Shown here one piece after another: positions 26,149-37,773 of a stretch of DNA of 38,192 nt. The notes under the pieces are model-generated. The model made no database searches, was not told the DNA's origin, and saw only the letters and a program-made list of their open reading frames with translations. The translations under genes were made by a program, and so were the position numbers. Every line of letters begins with the position of its first letter. Position 1 is the first letter of the stretch. This DNA is from Streptomyces sp. JJ36 (GTDB lineage Bacteria; Actinomycetota; Actinomycetes; Streptomycetales; Streptomycetaceae), in the NCBI RefSeq assembly GCF_021696945.1, contig NZ_JACYHE010000060.1, positions 1-38,192 on the forward strand, written 5' to 3'.

Positions 26149-26418
26149 TCCGCCGCGCCCTGTGACCTGGGGCGACCCATGACGAGGTCGTTCTCTGGTA
26201 TATGCACGGCTGTCCGGGGGAACGCTTCACTCGGACACGACGTCACCATTACGGGGGACGACCGGTGTTCCGCCGACAATGGCGGAGGAACCTTCGCTCC
26301 GTGTCCACGTGGCCGCGTCTACGATGGAACCTCCGCGGCCCCGTATGCGTGGCGCGATCGCTCACACCTGCCGTCCTCCACCCCACATCGCTCCAGTTGG
26401 AAGGCCTGACGTATCCTC
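26149..26418 (+). promoter_or_regulatory. mreB upstream region
   Basis: The 294-bp gap between ndk and mreB has noticeably lower GC than the genes around it, as promoter regions often do. A TANNNT hexamer, TACGAT, lies at 26320-26325 without a convincing -35. TATCCT lies directly before the ATG at 26412-26417. mreB-operon promoters would be expected here. Small open frames in the region have no ribosome sites and look like noise. Confidence 0.4.
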
Positions 26419-27450
<1,032 letters not shown>

Positions 27451-27550
27451 CCCGCCGTACGGCGGCAGCGCCCGCCGGGCCCGCCCGCACCGTGCACCAG
27501 CAACCCTTCGCACGACCCACGTTCACATCAGAAAGGCACGGCCGCCGCAC

Positions 27551-28594
27551 GTGAGGGACACACGAGAAAGCCGGCTGCTGCTCGTTCTGCTGGTCGCCAT
27601 CGCGTTCGCACTGATCACGGTGGACCTCAGAAGCGGCGAGCAGTCCCCGCTCGACGGGGCGCGGCGGGGTGCCGCGACCGCACTGGGGCCGGTCCAGGAG
27701 GGGGTGGCGACGGCGGTCGACCCGGTGGGCAACGCCATCGCGGCCGTCCGCGACTCGGGAGACCGGCACGACCGCATGCAGGAGCTGGAGCAGGAGGTCA
27801 TCGCCCTCAAGCGGGAGCTCGGCTCCGACGACCGCAACCGGGCCCGCGCCCGCGAGCTGGACGGGCTCCTCCGGGTCGCCGGCGCCGGCGGCTACGGCGT
27901 CAAGCCCGCCCGGGTCATCGCGATCGGCGCCACCCAGGGCTTCTCCTGGACGGTCACCATCGACGCCGGCAGCCGGGACGGGCTGCGTCCCGACATGACC
28001 GTGCTCAACGGCGACGGCCTGGTCGGCCGGATCACCACCGTCGGCCGGTCCACCGCCACGGTGCTGCTGGCCAACGACCCGGACTTCACCGTCGGCACCC
28101 GGCTGGAGGGCACCGGCGAGCTGGGCTTCGCCGCCGGGCGCGGCGGCAACGCCATGACGGTCCAGCTCCTCAACGGCAAGGCGAAGGTCGAGGAGGGCGA
28201 CCGGCTGGTCACCTTCGGCTCGCACAACAGCAAGCCCTTCGTCCCCGGGGTGCCGGTCGGCAAGGTCACCGAGGTGGAGCGGCAGACCGGCGACCTCACC
28301 CGGACGCTCCGCATCCGCCCCTTCGTGAGCTTCAGCACGCTCGACCTCGTCGGCGTGGTGGTCGAGGAGCCGCGCAAGGACCCCCGGGACAAGGTGCTCC
28401 GTCCCGACCCGAGGAAGCCCGAACCCCGCCCGACGGTGACCGTCACGGCCACGCCCGGAGCCGAGCCCGGCGAGGAGCCCGCGGAGGAGGCGGCCGGGGA
28501 GGCCGCCGACCCGCAGGCCCCGGCGGACGGCGACGCCGCCGCGCCGGAAGCCGGCACCGAGCCCGACGACCAGGCAGCCACAGGAGCTGAGTGA
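27551..28594 (+). CDS. mreC: Rod-shape determining protein MreC
   Basis: 347 residues, a bitopic scaffold linking MreB and the wall enzymes. A membrane anchor lies at about residues 8-25, followed by a heptad-rich coiled coil around 75-105 and the two beta-domain body with DAGSRDGLRPDMTV, GLVGRI and VPVGKVTEV. From about residue 275 a long Pro/Glu/Ala-rich acidic tail extends beyond the usual fold, as in other Streptomyces copies. The start is GTG 27551, with AGAAAGG somewhat far upstream. The end overlaps mreD. Confidence 0.96.
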   Translation: MRDTRESRLLLVLLVAIAFALITVDLRSGEQSPLDGARRGAATALGPVQEGVATAVDPVGNAIAAVRDSGDRHDRMQELEQEVIALKRELGSDDRNRARARELDGLLRVAGAGGYGVKPARVIAIGATQGFSWTVTIDAGSRDGLRPDMTVLNGDGLVGRITTVGRSTATVLLANDPDFTVGTRLEGTGELGFAAGRGGNAMTVQLLNGKAKVEEGDRLVTFGSHNSKPFVPGVPVGKVTEVERQTGDLTRTLRIRPFVSFSTLDLVGVVVEEPRKDPRDKVLRPDPRKPEPRPTVTVTATPGAEPGEEPAEEAAGEAADPQAPADGDAAAPEAGTEPDDQAATGAE

Positions 28595-29307
28595 TGCGCG
28601 CCAACCGGATCCTGCTGTCCACCCTCCTGGTCCTGCTCGCCCTGATCGTCCAGGTCAGCGTGCTCGCCAGGCTTCAGCTCCCCGGGGCCGTCCCGGACCT
28701 GCTGCTGCTCACCGTGCTCGGCCTGGCCATGGTCTACGGGCACACCGGCGGTGCCCTGATCGGCTTCGCCGCGGGCCTGCTCGCCGACGTCGCCCCGCCC
28801 GCCGACCACGCCGTCGGGCGCTACGCCCTGGTGCTCTGCCTCGTCGGCTACGCGGCCGGCCTCACCAAGCCGGACACCGGGCAGCACCGCTCCGCGACGG
28901 TGCCGATGCTCGTCGTGGCCAGCGGCGCGATCGGCTCCACGCTGCTCTACGCGGGAGTGGGCGCGCTCGTCGGGGACACCGCGGTCCGCCACGTCGGGCT
29001 GGCCGGGATGCTGCTCTCGGCCACCCTCTACGACCTGCTGCTCGCCCCGTTCACCGTGCCGCTGGTGATGAGCCTGGCCCGCCGCACGGCCCAGGATCCG
29101 CTGGCCGACGCCGCCGCCGGCACGGCGAAGGGCGGCGACGGGGCGTACGGCCTGCTGGGCTCGGCGACGGGACTGCGGACCTCGTTCCGGACCGGCCGCA
29201 GTGGGCGCAACGGCAAGCCCGCCCGCATCGGCGGCCAGCGCAGCGTCCTGCTGGGACGCGGCCCACGCACCAAGGCGACGCGGATCAAGGGGGTCAAGCG
29301 CCTGTGA
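28594..29307 (+). CDS. mreD: Rod-shape determining protein MreD
   Basis: 237 residues, an integral membrane partner of MreC. Hydrophobic segments run through about residues 5-165, with the conserved PGAVPDLLLLTVLGLAMVYG region. A basic, Gly/Arg-rich cytoplasmic tail of about 65 residues (GRSGRNGKPARIGG and on) follows. ATG 28594 was chosen because AGGAG at 28582-28586 is seven bases away; GTG at 28591 is possible. It overlaps the mreC stop. Confidence 0.94.
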   Translation: MRANRILLSTLLVLLALIVQVSVLARLQLPGAVPDLLLLTVLGLAMVYGHTGGALIGFAAGLLADVAPPADHAVGRYALVLCLVGYAAGLTKPDTGQHRSATVPMLVVASGAIGSTLLYAGVGALVGDTAVRHVGLAGMLLSATLYDLLLAPFTVPLVMSLARRTAQDPLADAAAGTAKGGDGAYGLLGSATGLRTSFRTGRSGRNGKPARIGGQRSVLLGRGPRTKATRIKGVKRL

Positions 29308-29600
29308 GCGACGGACGCGCGGCCGACCGGCCGCGGACGGTGAGGAGGCCCGCGCCGCTGCGCCGCGCGGCCGGAGAAGCGAACCGAGGAGCGCTGAGCG
29401 ACGGACGCGCGGCCGACCGGCCGCGGACGGTGAGGAGGCCCGCGCCGCTGCGCCGCGCGGCCGACCCAGACATGAGCCGCTGCCGCGGCGGGGCGAACCG
29501 AGGAGCGCTGCGCGACGGACGCGCGGCCGACCGGCCGCGGACGGTGAGGAGGCCCGCGCCGCTGCACGGCGCGGCCGGAGCCAACGGGAGGGTACTGTGA
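29304..29600 (+). CDS. Doubtful small Arg-rich repeat ORF
   Basis: A 98-residue frame made wholly of the tandem repeat between mreD and mrdA, repeating SDGRAADRPRTVRRPAPLRR. Its GTG start overlaps the mreD stop (GTGA) and its stop overlaps the mrdA start (GTGA), which looks like translational coupling. However, every frame on both strands is open here, so coding is not shown. The overlaps can also be explained if the repeat was inserted into an original GTGA junction. Confidence 0.2.
   Translation: MSDGRAADRPRTVRRPAPLRRAAGEANRGALSDGRAADRPRTVRRPAPLRRAADPDMSRCRGGANRGALRDGRAADRPRTVRRPAPLHGAAGANGRVL
29306..29580 (+). repeat. Three-copy tandem repeat between mreD and mrdA
   Basis: Copy 1 is 29306-29395 (90 bp), copy 2 is 29396-29509 (114 bp) and copy 3 runs from 29510 to about 29580 (partial). 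The first 67 or so bases of copies 1 and 2 are identical; copy 3 has a few changes. Copy 2 carries about 24 extra bases after the core. Each copy contains a perfect 7-bp stem with a 4-base loop (29318-29335, 29408-29425, 29522-29539). An 8-bp direct repeat, ctgtgagc, flanks the block at 29302-29309 and 29595-29602. Near-identity implies recent duplication. Confidence 0.9.
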
Positions 29601-31768
29601 GCAACATCCCGGAGACCGGCCGGACGACGCGGGTGACGATCCGGCTCGTGGCCCTCCAGATCCTGGTGGTGTCCCTGCTCCTCACCCTGGGCGGGCGGCT
29701 CTGGTACCTCCAGGTGCGCAACGGCGACGAGTACCAGAAGAAGGCCGCCGGCAACCACGTCCAGCAGGTCGTCAAGCCCGCCGTGCGCGGCTCGATACTG
29801 GACGCCCGCGGCGTCCCGCTCGCCGACAACGAGACCCGGCTGGTGGTCTCCGCCTCCCGCTCCCGGCTGATGCGGATGGACGACGGGGGCAAGGCCGTGC
29901 TGGGCCGGGTCGCCGAGGTGCTCGACATGCCGGCCGCGGAGGTGCGGAAGCGGGTGCGGCTGTGCAACGCCGAGACGCCCAAGCCGTGCTGGAACGGCTC
30001 CCCCTACCAGCCCATCCCGATCACCGACGAGGCCACCACCCAGCAGGCGCTGACCATCCGGGAGCGCTCCGAGGACTTCCCCGGCATCACGGCGGAACCC
30101 ACCGCGGTGCGCCGCTACCCCGCGCCCTACGGCGCTCAGACCTCCCAGGTGCTGGGTTATCTCTCCCCGGTCACCGACGAGGAGATCAAGGAGGCCGAGG
30201 ACTCCGACTCCCCGTTCCTCCCGGCCGACCAGATCGGCCGGTCCGGCCTGGAGCGGAGCTACAACGAGGCGCTGCGCGGCGACTCCGGCGTCACCCGCTA
30301 CGAGGTGGACAAGCTCGGCCGGGTGATGGGGCAGGCCGAGAGCGAACGGGCCGAGGCCGGCTCCTCGCTGGTGACCAGCCTGGACGCCCGGGTGCAGGCG
30401 GTCGCCGAGCGCGAGCTGCTCAAGGCCATGAAGGAGGCACGCAAGAACTTCGACGACAACACCGGCCGGAACTACGAGGCGGACGCCGGCGCCGTCGTCG
30501 TCATGGAGTCCAAGACCGGGCGGGTGGTCGCCATGGCGTCCAACCCCGAGTACGACCCCAACGCCTGGGTCGGCGGCATCTCCGCCAAGGAGTACGACAA
30601 GCTCACCGGCAAGGACTCCAACTACCCGCTGATCAACCGTGCGATCCAGGGCATGGCCGCACCCGGCTCGATCTTCAAGGTGATCTCCACCGCCGCCGCG
30701 GTCAAGGCCGGTTACGACTTCAACGGCAGCTACAACTGCTCGTCCTCGTACAACATCGGCGGCCAGGTCTTCAAGAACTACGAGTCGCAGAGCTTCGGCA
30801 TGATCGACCTCGGCAGGGCGCTGGAGGTCTCCTGTGACACCGTCTTCTACCGCCTCGCCCATCAGGAGTGGAAGAAGGACGGCGGCATGGACCCGGTCAA
30901 GAACCCGGACGACTGGTTCTACAAGACCGCCCACCAGTTCGGCCTGGGCGAGGAGACCGGCATCGACCTGCCCAACGAGGTCGAGGGGCGGGTCCCCGAC
31001 CGCCAGTGGAAGAAGGACTACTGGAAGGCCAACAAGGACCAGTGGTGCAAGGTCAAGGACGCCGAGACCTACGCCGAGAAGATCGCCAAGGAGAACTGCG
31101 TCTCCGGCATGAAGATGCGCGCCGGTGACAGCGTCAACTACTCCATCGGCCAGGGCGACACCCTCGTCACCCCGATCCAGATGGCAGTGATCTACAGCGC
31201 CATCAGCAACGGCGGCACCATGTACGACCCCACCATCGGCAAGGCCGTCGTCAGCCCCGACGGCAGCGGCGTCAAGGAGATCGAGCCGGAGGCGCACGGC
31301 AAGCTGCCGGTGAGCAGGAAGACCCTGCGCCAGATGGACCAGGCGCTCGCGGGCGTCGCCACCCGCGGTACCGCCGCCTGGCGGTTCGCGGACACCGGGT
31401 GGCCGCAGGAGAAGATCCCCATGCACGCCAAGACCGGTACCGCCGAGGTGCACGGCAAGCAGACCACGTCGTGGTTCGCGACCTACACCGACGAGTACAC
31501 CATCGTGATGACGATCTCCCAGGGCGGTACGGGTTCCGGCGCCTCGGGTCCCGCCGTGCGCAACATCTACGACGCGCTCTACGGCGTGGACGACGACGGC
31601 ACCATCCACAAGAAGAAGGCGCTGCTGCCCGAGCCGGACAAGAGCCTGCCCAAGATCAACGCCAACGGGCAGATCGTCGCCGAGCAGGACAAGGCGTTCG
31701 AGAAGTGGCTCGCCCGGCAGGACGAGGAAGCCGAGTCCGGCGAGAGCGGCGACGGGGGAGCCGAGTGA
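29597..31768 (+). CDS. mrdA: Penicillin-binding protein 2, class B transpeptidase
   Basis: 723 residues. It cross-links peptidoglycan together with RodA. An N-terminal membrane anchor lies at about residues 13-34, then a PBP dimerisation domain, then the transpeptidase domain with nucleophile Ser358 in SIFK, SCD (412-414) in the place of the usual SxN, and KTGTAE from Lys612. The C-terminal tail is acidic. GTG 29597 has GGGAGGG at good spacing. The frame stays open upstream through the repeat block, but that extension shows no PBP similarity. The end overlaps rodA (GTGA). Confidence 0.96.
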   Translation: MSNIPETGRTTRVTIRLVALQILVVSLLLTLGGRLWYLQVRNGDEYQKKAAGNHVQQVVKPAVRGSILDARGVPLADNETRLVVSASRSRLMRMDDGGKAVLGRVAEVLDMPAAEVRKRVRLCNAETPKPCWNGSPYQPIPITDEATTQQALTIRERSEDFPGITAEPTAVRRYPAPYGAQTSQVLGYLSPVTDEEIKEAEDSDSPFLPADQIGRSGLERSYNEALRGDSGVTRYEVDKLGRVMGQAESERAEAGSSLVTSLDARVQAVAERELLKAMKEARKNFDDNTGRNYEADAGAVVVMESKTGRVVAMASNPEYDPNAWVGGISAKEYDKLTGKDSNYPLINRAIQGMAAPGSIFKVISTAAAVKAGYDFNGSYNCSSSYNIGGQVFKNYESQSFGMIDLGRALEVSCDTVFYRLAHQEWKKDGGMDPVKNPDDWFYKTAHQFGLGEETGIDLPNEVEGRVPDRQWKKDYWKANKDQWCKVKDAETYAEKIAKENCVSGMKMRAGDSVNYSIGQGDTLVTPIQMAVIYSAISNGGTMYDPTIGKAVVSPDGSGVKEIEPEAHGKLPVSRKTLRQMDQALAGVATRGTAAWRFADTGWPQEKIPMHAKTGTAEVHGKQTTSWFATYTDEYTIVMTISQGGTGSGASGPAVRNIYDALYGVDDDGTIHKKKALLPEPDKSLPKINANGQIVAEQDKAFEKWLARQDEEAESGESGDGGAE

Positions 31769-32964
31769 GCACCCACTCCTACCCCCTCGGCGGGTACGGC
31801 CCCCAGCGCCGCACGGCATGGCAGCGCCTGATGGCCCGCGATTCGGTGCTGTGGCGGATGGACTGGCCGATGCTGCTGGCGGGGGTCGCACTCTCCTGCT
31901 TCGGCTCGTTGCTCGTCTGGTCAGCCACCCGCAACCGCACCGACATCAACCAGGGCGACCCCCAGCACTTCCTCTGGCGGCACCTCATCAGCTTCCTCAT
32001 CGGACTGCTGCTGATGGCCGCCACGGTCTGGCTGGGCCACCGGCGGCTGCGCGGCGCGGTGCCCGTGCTCTACGGCCTCACGGTGGTGCTCGCGCTGCTC
32101 GTGCTCACCCCGCTGGGGGCCACCATCAACGGGCAGCGGGCCTGGCTGGACTTCGGCGGCGGGCTCTCCCTGCAGCCTGCCGAGTTCATCAAGATCTCCG
32201 TCATCCTCGGTATGGCGATGCTGCTCGCCGCGCGGGTGGACGCCGGCGACCGCAAGCACCCGGATCACCGCACGGTGCTCCAGGCGCTGGGCATGGCCGC
32301 CGCGCCCATCGCGGTGATCATGCTGATGCCGGACCTGGGCTCCGCGATGGTGCTGGTCGTCATCGTGCTGGGCGTGCTGCTGGCCTCCGGCGCCTCCAAC
32401 CGGTGGGTCATCGGGCTGGTGCTGACGGGCGCGGGCGGAGCCGTGCTGGTCTGGATGATGGGCCTGCTGGACGAGTACCAGATCAACCGTTTCGCGGCCT
32501 TCGCCAACCCCGCCCTCGACCCCGCCGGCGCCGGCTACAACACCAACCAGGCACGCATCGCCATCGGCTCCGGCGGCCTCTTCGGCAAGGGGCTCTTCGA
32601 GGGCACCCAGACCACCGGCCAGTTCGTTCCCGAGCAGCAGACCGACTTCATCTTCACCGTCGCCGGCGAGGAGCTGGGCTTCCTCGGCGGCGGGGCGATC
32701 ATCGCGCTGATGGGCGTGGTGCTCTGGCGCGCCTGCCGGATCGCCCGGGACACCACCGAGCTGTACGGCACCGTCGTCGCCGCCGGTGTGATCGCGTGGT
32801 TCGCCTTCCAGACCTTCGAGAACATCGGCATGACGCTCGGCATCATGCCGGTCGCCGGGCTCCCGCTGCCGTTCGTCTCCTACGGCGGCACCTCGATGTT
32901 CGCGGTGTGGATCGCCATAGGGCTGCTGCAGTCGATCAAGGTGCAGCGGCCCGTCTCCGCCTGA
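31765..32964 (+). CDS. rodA: SEDS-family peptidoglycan polymerase RodA (Sfr in Streptomyces)
   Basis: 399 residues with about ten hydrophobic segments. SEDS proteins polymerise lipid II glycan strands and pair with a class B PBP, here the gene just upstream. Family segments visible are WLDFGGGLSLQPAEFIKIS, the GSGGLFGKGLFEGTQ loop, PEQQTDFIFTVAGEELG and GIMPVAGLPLPFVSYGGTS near the end. The GTG start overlaps the mrdA stop (GTGA), with GGGGGAG upstream. Confidence 0.97.
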   Translation: MSTHSYPLGGYGPQRRTAWQRLMARDSVLWRMDWPMLLAGVALSCFGSLLVWSATRNRTDINQGDPQHFLWRHLISFLIGLLLMAATVWLGHRRLRGAVPVLYGLTVVLALLVLTPLGATINGQRAWLDFGGGLSLQPAEFIKISVILGMAMLLAARVDAGDRKHPDHRTVLQALGMAAAPIAVIMLMPDLGSAMVLVVIVLGVLLASGASNRWVIGLVLTGAGGAVLVWMMGLLDEYQINRFAAFANPALDPAGAGYNTNQARIAIGSGGLFGKGLFEGTQTTGQFVPEQQTDFIFTVAGEELGFLGGGAIIALMGVVLWRACRIARDTTELYGTVVAAGVIAWFAFQTFENIGMTLGIMPVAGLPLPFVSYGGTSMFAVWIAIGLLQSIKVQRPVSA

Positions 32965-33018
32965 ACCGGCGCCCCGCGCGGGCCCCCACGGTGCGCCGGC
33001 GGGGGTCCGCCGGGGGCA

Positions 33019-33056
33019 TTGCGGGCACCGGTTCCCGACATTACGGTCCTTTCATG
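33019..33056 (+). promoter_or_regulatory. Leaderless promoter of the CYTH/CHAD gene
   Basis: TTGCGG at 33019-33024 and TACGGT at 33042-33047, spaced by 17 bases, with the ATG at 33054 just six bases after the -10. There is no ribosome-binding sequence. The expected start of transcription is at or next to the ATG. Confidence 0.5.
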
Positions 33057-34709
33057 GCGGACGTGGTGCGGGAAGTCGAGCGCAAGTACGAAGTCGCGGA
33101 CGGGGACGACCCGGCCGCACTGCTGCCCGCCCTGGACGTCAAGGGCGTGCGCTCCGTGGTCGACCGCGGCACCGTCCGGCTGGACGCGACCTACTACGAC
33201 ACCGCGGACGGGCGGCTCGCCGCGGACGGCCTCACCCTGCGCCGCCGCACCGGCGGCCCGGACGAGGGCTGGCACCTCAAGCTCCCCGTCGAGCCCGGCG
33301 TACGCGAGGAGATCCGCGCCCCGCTCAGCAACGCCCCGCCCCGCGCCCTGACCTCCCTGGTGCGCTCCCGCACCCGTGGCGTACCCCTCGCCCCGGTGAT
33401 CCGGCTCCGCTCGGACCGCCATGTGTGGCGGCTGGAGGAGGACTCCGGGGCCCTGCTGGCCGAGGTCGCCGTCGACGCCGTGCACGCCGAGCGCACCGCG
33501 GGCGGCGACGGACCCGGCGGCCGCGGAGACGACGACGGCGCACCGGACGGCGTGTCCGGCCCGGGCCGTACCACCGCCTGGACGGAGATCGAGGTGGAAC
33601 TCGGGGACGCGGGCGGCGCCAAGCTGCTGGACCGCGTGGAGAAGCGGCTCCGCGGGGCGGGCCTGCGCCGCTCGTCATCGGCCTCCAAGCTGGAGCGCGC
33701 CCTCGCCCGTACGGCACCCGCCGGCACCCGGCCACCCGGCGTCCCCACCGCCCGTACCCCCCGTACGGAAACCGTGCCTGCCGGCGGCTCCGCCGGTGAC
33801 ACCGTGCTCCGCTATGTGCGGGAACAGGTCACGGCGCTGGTCGAGCTGGATCCGGCCGTCCGGCGCGACCTGCCGGACGCGGTGCACCGGATGCGCGTCG
33901 CCACCCGGCGGCTGCGGAGCTGCTTCCGCTCGTACGGCACGGTGCTGGACCGCCGGGTCACCGACCCGCTCGGCGAGGAGCTGCGCTGGCTGGCCGGCGA
34001 GCTCGGGTACGACCGCGACCGCGAGGTGCTCACCGCGCGGCTCGCCGACGCCGTCGCGGAGCTGCCCCGCCCGCTGCTCCACGGCCCGGTGCGCGGACGG
34101 CTGCGCACCTTCGCCCACGCCCGCCGCTCCGGCTCCCGGCGGCGGCTGCTCGGCGTCCTCGACGGGAAGCGCTACCTCGCCCTGCTGGACCGGCTGGACG
34201 CCCTCCTCGCCGACCCGCCGCTGCGCCGGGCCGCCGCCGGCCCGGCGCGTGAGGCGCTGGCGGCGACCGTGCACCGGGACACCGGCCGGCTCGCCTCCCG
34301 CCTCGGCCGCGCCCTCGACCTGCCGCCCGGCCCGGACCGCGACCTCGCGCTGCACGACGCCCGCAAGGCCGCCAAACGCGCCCGCTACGCGGCCGAGGCG
34401 GCACGCCCCGCCCTCGGCAAGCCTGCGAAGGAGTACCGGCGGCGGCTGACCACGGTCCAGGAGCACCTGGGCGACCACCAGGACAGCGTCGTCGCCCGGG
34501 AGGCGCTGCGGGAGATCGCCCGGCAGGCGCACGACGCGGGTGAGCACTCCTTCACCTACGGGGTGCTGTACCAGCGGGAGAGCGACCGGGCCGCGGCCCG
34601 CGAACGGGAGCTGCCCGGCCTGTGGCGGGAGACCGCCGCGGCGCTCCGGGACGCCGGGCTCCCGGGGCCGGCCGCCGCCCGGACGGGGGACGGGCGCCGG
34701 GCGCGTTAG
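33054..34709 (+). CDS. CYTH and CHAD domain protein, probable (poly)phosphate-related
   Basis: 551 residues. The N-terminal half (about 1-225) is a CYTH triphosphate-tunnel fold, with the ExExK signature in EVERKYEV, RLDATYYDT, LRRR and EIEVEL. The C-terminal half (about 250-535) is a CHAD domain, an Arg/His-rich helical bundle, with HRMRVATRRLRS and HDARKAAKRARYAAE. CYTH enzymes hydrolyse triphosphate groups in several families, and CHAD domains bind polyphosphate. The exact substrate here is not known. A Gly/Asp-rich insert lies in the CYTH half near residues 150-175. The frame continues far upstream under rodA, but the start is fixed by the promoter and the domain edge. Confidence 0.9.
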   Translation: MADVVREVERKYEVADGDDPAALLPALDVKGVRSVVDRGTVRLDATYYDTADGRLAADGLTLRRRTGGPDEGWHLKLPVEPGVREEIRAPLSNAPPRALTSLVRSRTRGVPLAPVIRLRSDRHVWRLEEDSGALLAEVAVDAVHAERTAGGDGPGGRGDDDGAPDGVSGPGRTTAWTEIEVELGDAGGAKLLDRVEKRLRGAGLRRSSSASKLERALARTAPAGTRPPGVPTARTPRTETVPAGGSAGDTVLRYVREQVTALVELDPAVRRDLPDAVHRMRVATRRLRSCFRSYGTVLDRRVTDPLGEELRWLAGELGYDRDREVLTARLADAVAELPRPLLHGPVRGRLRTFAHARRSGSRRRLLGVLDGKRYLALLDRLDALLADPPLRRAAAGPAREALAATVHRDTGRLASRLGRALDLPPGPDRDLALHDARKAAKRARYAAEAARPALGKPAKEYRRRLTTVQEHLGDHQDSVVAREALREIARQAHDAGEHSFTYGVLYQRESDRAAARERELPGLWRETAAALRDAGLPGPAAARTGDGRRAR

Positions 34710-34760
34710 GCTGGATGGTCACCTCCGTGTACGTCGCACCCTGATCCGAGGAACCCACCC

Positions 34761-36686
<1,926 letters not shown>

Positions 36687-36712
36687 CCGGGACGACCCGC
36701 CCCGGCGCGGCC

Positions 36713-36764
36713 CCCGTGCCCGCCGGGGCCCGGTCCGACACGCCCGGTCCGGCGGGGGCACGGG
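36713..36764 (+). terminator. Hairpin after the radical SAM gene
   Basis: Arms 36713-36726 and 36749-36764 pair strongly, with two bases bulged (cccgtgccc with gggcacggg, then gccgg with ccggc). They enclose two direct copies of cccggtccg. It lies 26 bases after the stop. It has no T-run. Confidence 0.5.
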
Positions 36765-36957
36765 CCGGGCGCGGGAGGGGTGCGGAGCGAGGAGAGGTAC
36801 GGCACCGCGACCGGCCGCGGCGGGGGCGCGTACCCTGGCAGGAGGATCACCGCACAAACGCACAACGCCGGAGTGCGGCATTCCGCCACCTTTGCCACCC
36901 GTACACCCAGGGCGGCCCGCTCCCCACGCGTGCCGCCGTGCACCGAGGAGAGAACCA
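36765..36957 (+). promoter_or_regulatory. Leader region of the DUF2344 gene
   Basis: Rather long for this compact region. TACCCT at 36832-36837 is a possible -10. It is followed at once by an aggagg sequence not attached to any gene, then a lower-GC stretch (36850-36900). The actual ribosome site GAGGAGAG is at 36945-36952. Confidence 0.35.
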
Positions 36958-37773
36958 CTGGGCAAGCGACAGCCAGAAGGCCCGCCGCCGACACCCGCGG
37001 TGCAGCGCATCCGTCTGCGCTACACCAAACGCGGCCGCCTCCGGTTCACCAGCCACCGCGACTTCCAGCGCGCCTTCGAGCGGGCCCTGCGCCGGGCCGA
37101 GGTGCCCATGGCGTACTCGGCCGGCTTCACTCCGCACCCGAAGGTCTCCTACGCGAACGCGGCGCCCACCGGCACCGGCAGCGAGGCCGAGTACCTGGAG
37201 ATCGCCCTGACCGAGCAGAGCGACCCGGAGACGCTGCGCGCCGGACTGGACGCGTGCATGCCGGACGGGCTCGACCTCACCGACGCCGTCGAGGCCCGCA
37301 CCACCGACTTCGCCGACCGGCTCCGCGCCTCCGAGTGGGAGCTGCGGCTGGAGGGCGTCTCCACGGAGGCCGCCCACGAGGCCGCCGCCGCCTTCCTCGC
37401 CGCGGAGTCCGTCGAGGTCTCCCGGCAGACGAAGAAGGGGCTGCGGACCTTCGACGCACGGGCCGCGGTGGCCGTGCTGGAGGCCGTTCCCGGCGAGCAC
37501 GATGGGCCCGCCGGGCGACCGTGTGCGATACTGCGCCTGGTAGTGCGGCACCTGACACCTGCCGTACGACCCGACGACGTCCTGTCCGGCCTCCGCGCTG
37601 CGGCCGGCCTGGCGCCGCCGGTCCCCGCAGCGGTGACCAGGCTGGCGCAGGGGCCGCTCGATGAGGAGACCGGCACGGTGACCGACCCGCTCGCGCCCGA
37701 CCGCGACGCATCCGCCGTCGCGACGGCGCCGGGCGGGACCGCCCCGGAGAGGACAGGGGCGGTCACCGCATAG
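36958..37773 (+). CDS. DUF2344 (TIGR03936) protein, probable CTG start
   Basis: About 271 residues. The conserved beginning QRIRLRYTKRGRLRFTSHRDFQRAFERALRR and FTPHPKVSYANA mark the DUF2344 family, which partners the TIGR03960 radical SAM protein and in some bacteria is fused to it. Its function is unknown. No ATG or GTG in frame has a ribosome site. A CTG at 36958 (then Gly-Lys-Arg-Gln) sits six bases after GAGGAGAG, so I take it as start. GTG at 37000 is the fallback, and TTG at 36892 has no support. The C-terminal 40 residues are low-complexity. Confidence 0.87.
   Translation: MGKRQPEGPPPTPAVQRIRLRYTKRGRLRFTSHRDFQRAFERALRRAEVPMAYSAGFTPHPKVSYANAAPTGTGSEAEYLEIALTEQSDPETLRAGLDACMPDGLDLTDAVEARTTDFADRLRASEWELRLEGVSTEAAHEAAAAFLAAESVEVSRQTKKGLRTFDARAAVAVLEAVPGEHDGPAGRPCAILRLVVRHLTPAVRPDDVLSGLRAAAGLAPPVPAAVTRLAQGPLDEETGTVTDPLAPDRDASAVATAPGGTAPERTGAVTA

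Noticed and set aside
26179..26418. Small ORFs upstream of mreB (26179-26409, 26202-26450, 26279-26590)
   Set aside because: They have no ribosome sites, no similarity, and overlap one another and mreB in different frames. The region fits a promoter region.
29306..29580. CRISPR-like array
   Set aside because: Units are directly adjacent, about 90-114 bp, without unique spacers, and no cas genes are nearby.
29201..29596. PBP2 with an N-terminal extension reading through the tandem repeat
   Set aside because: The frame is open by chance in all phases. GTG 29597 has a strong ribosome site and gives the normal N-terminus and membrane anchor.
32965..33053. Terminator after rodA
   Set aside because: The GC-rich stretch has only a 5-bp stem (ccccc/ggggg) with a long loop, too weak to call separately from the promoter that follows.
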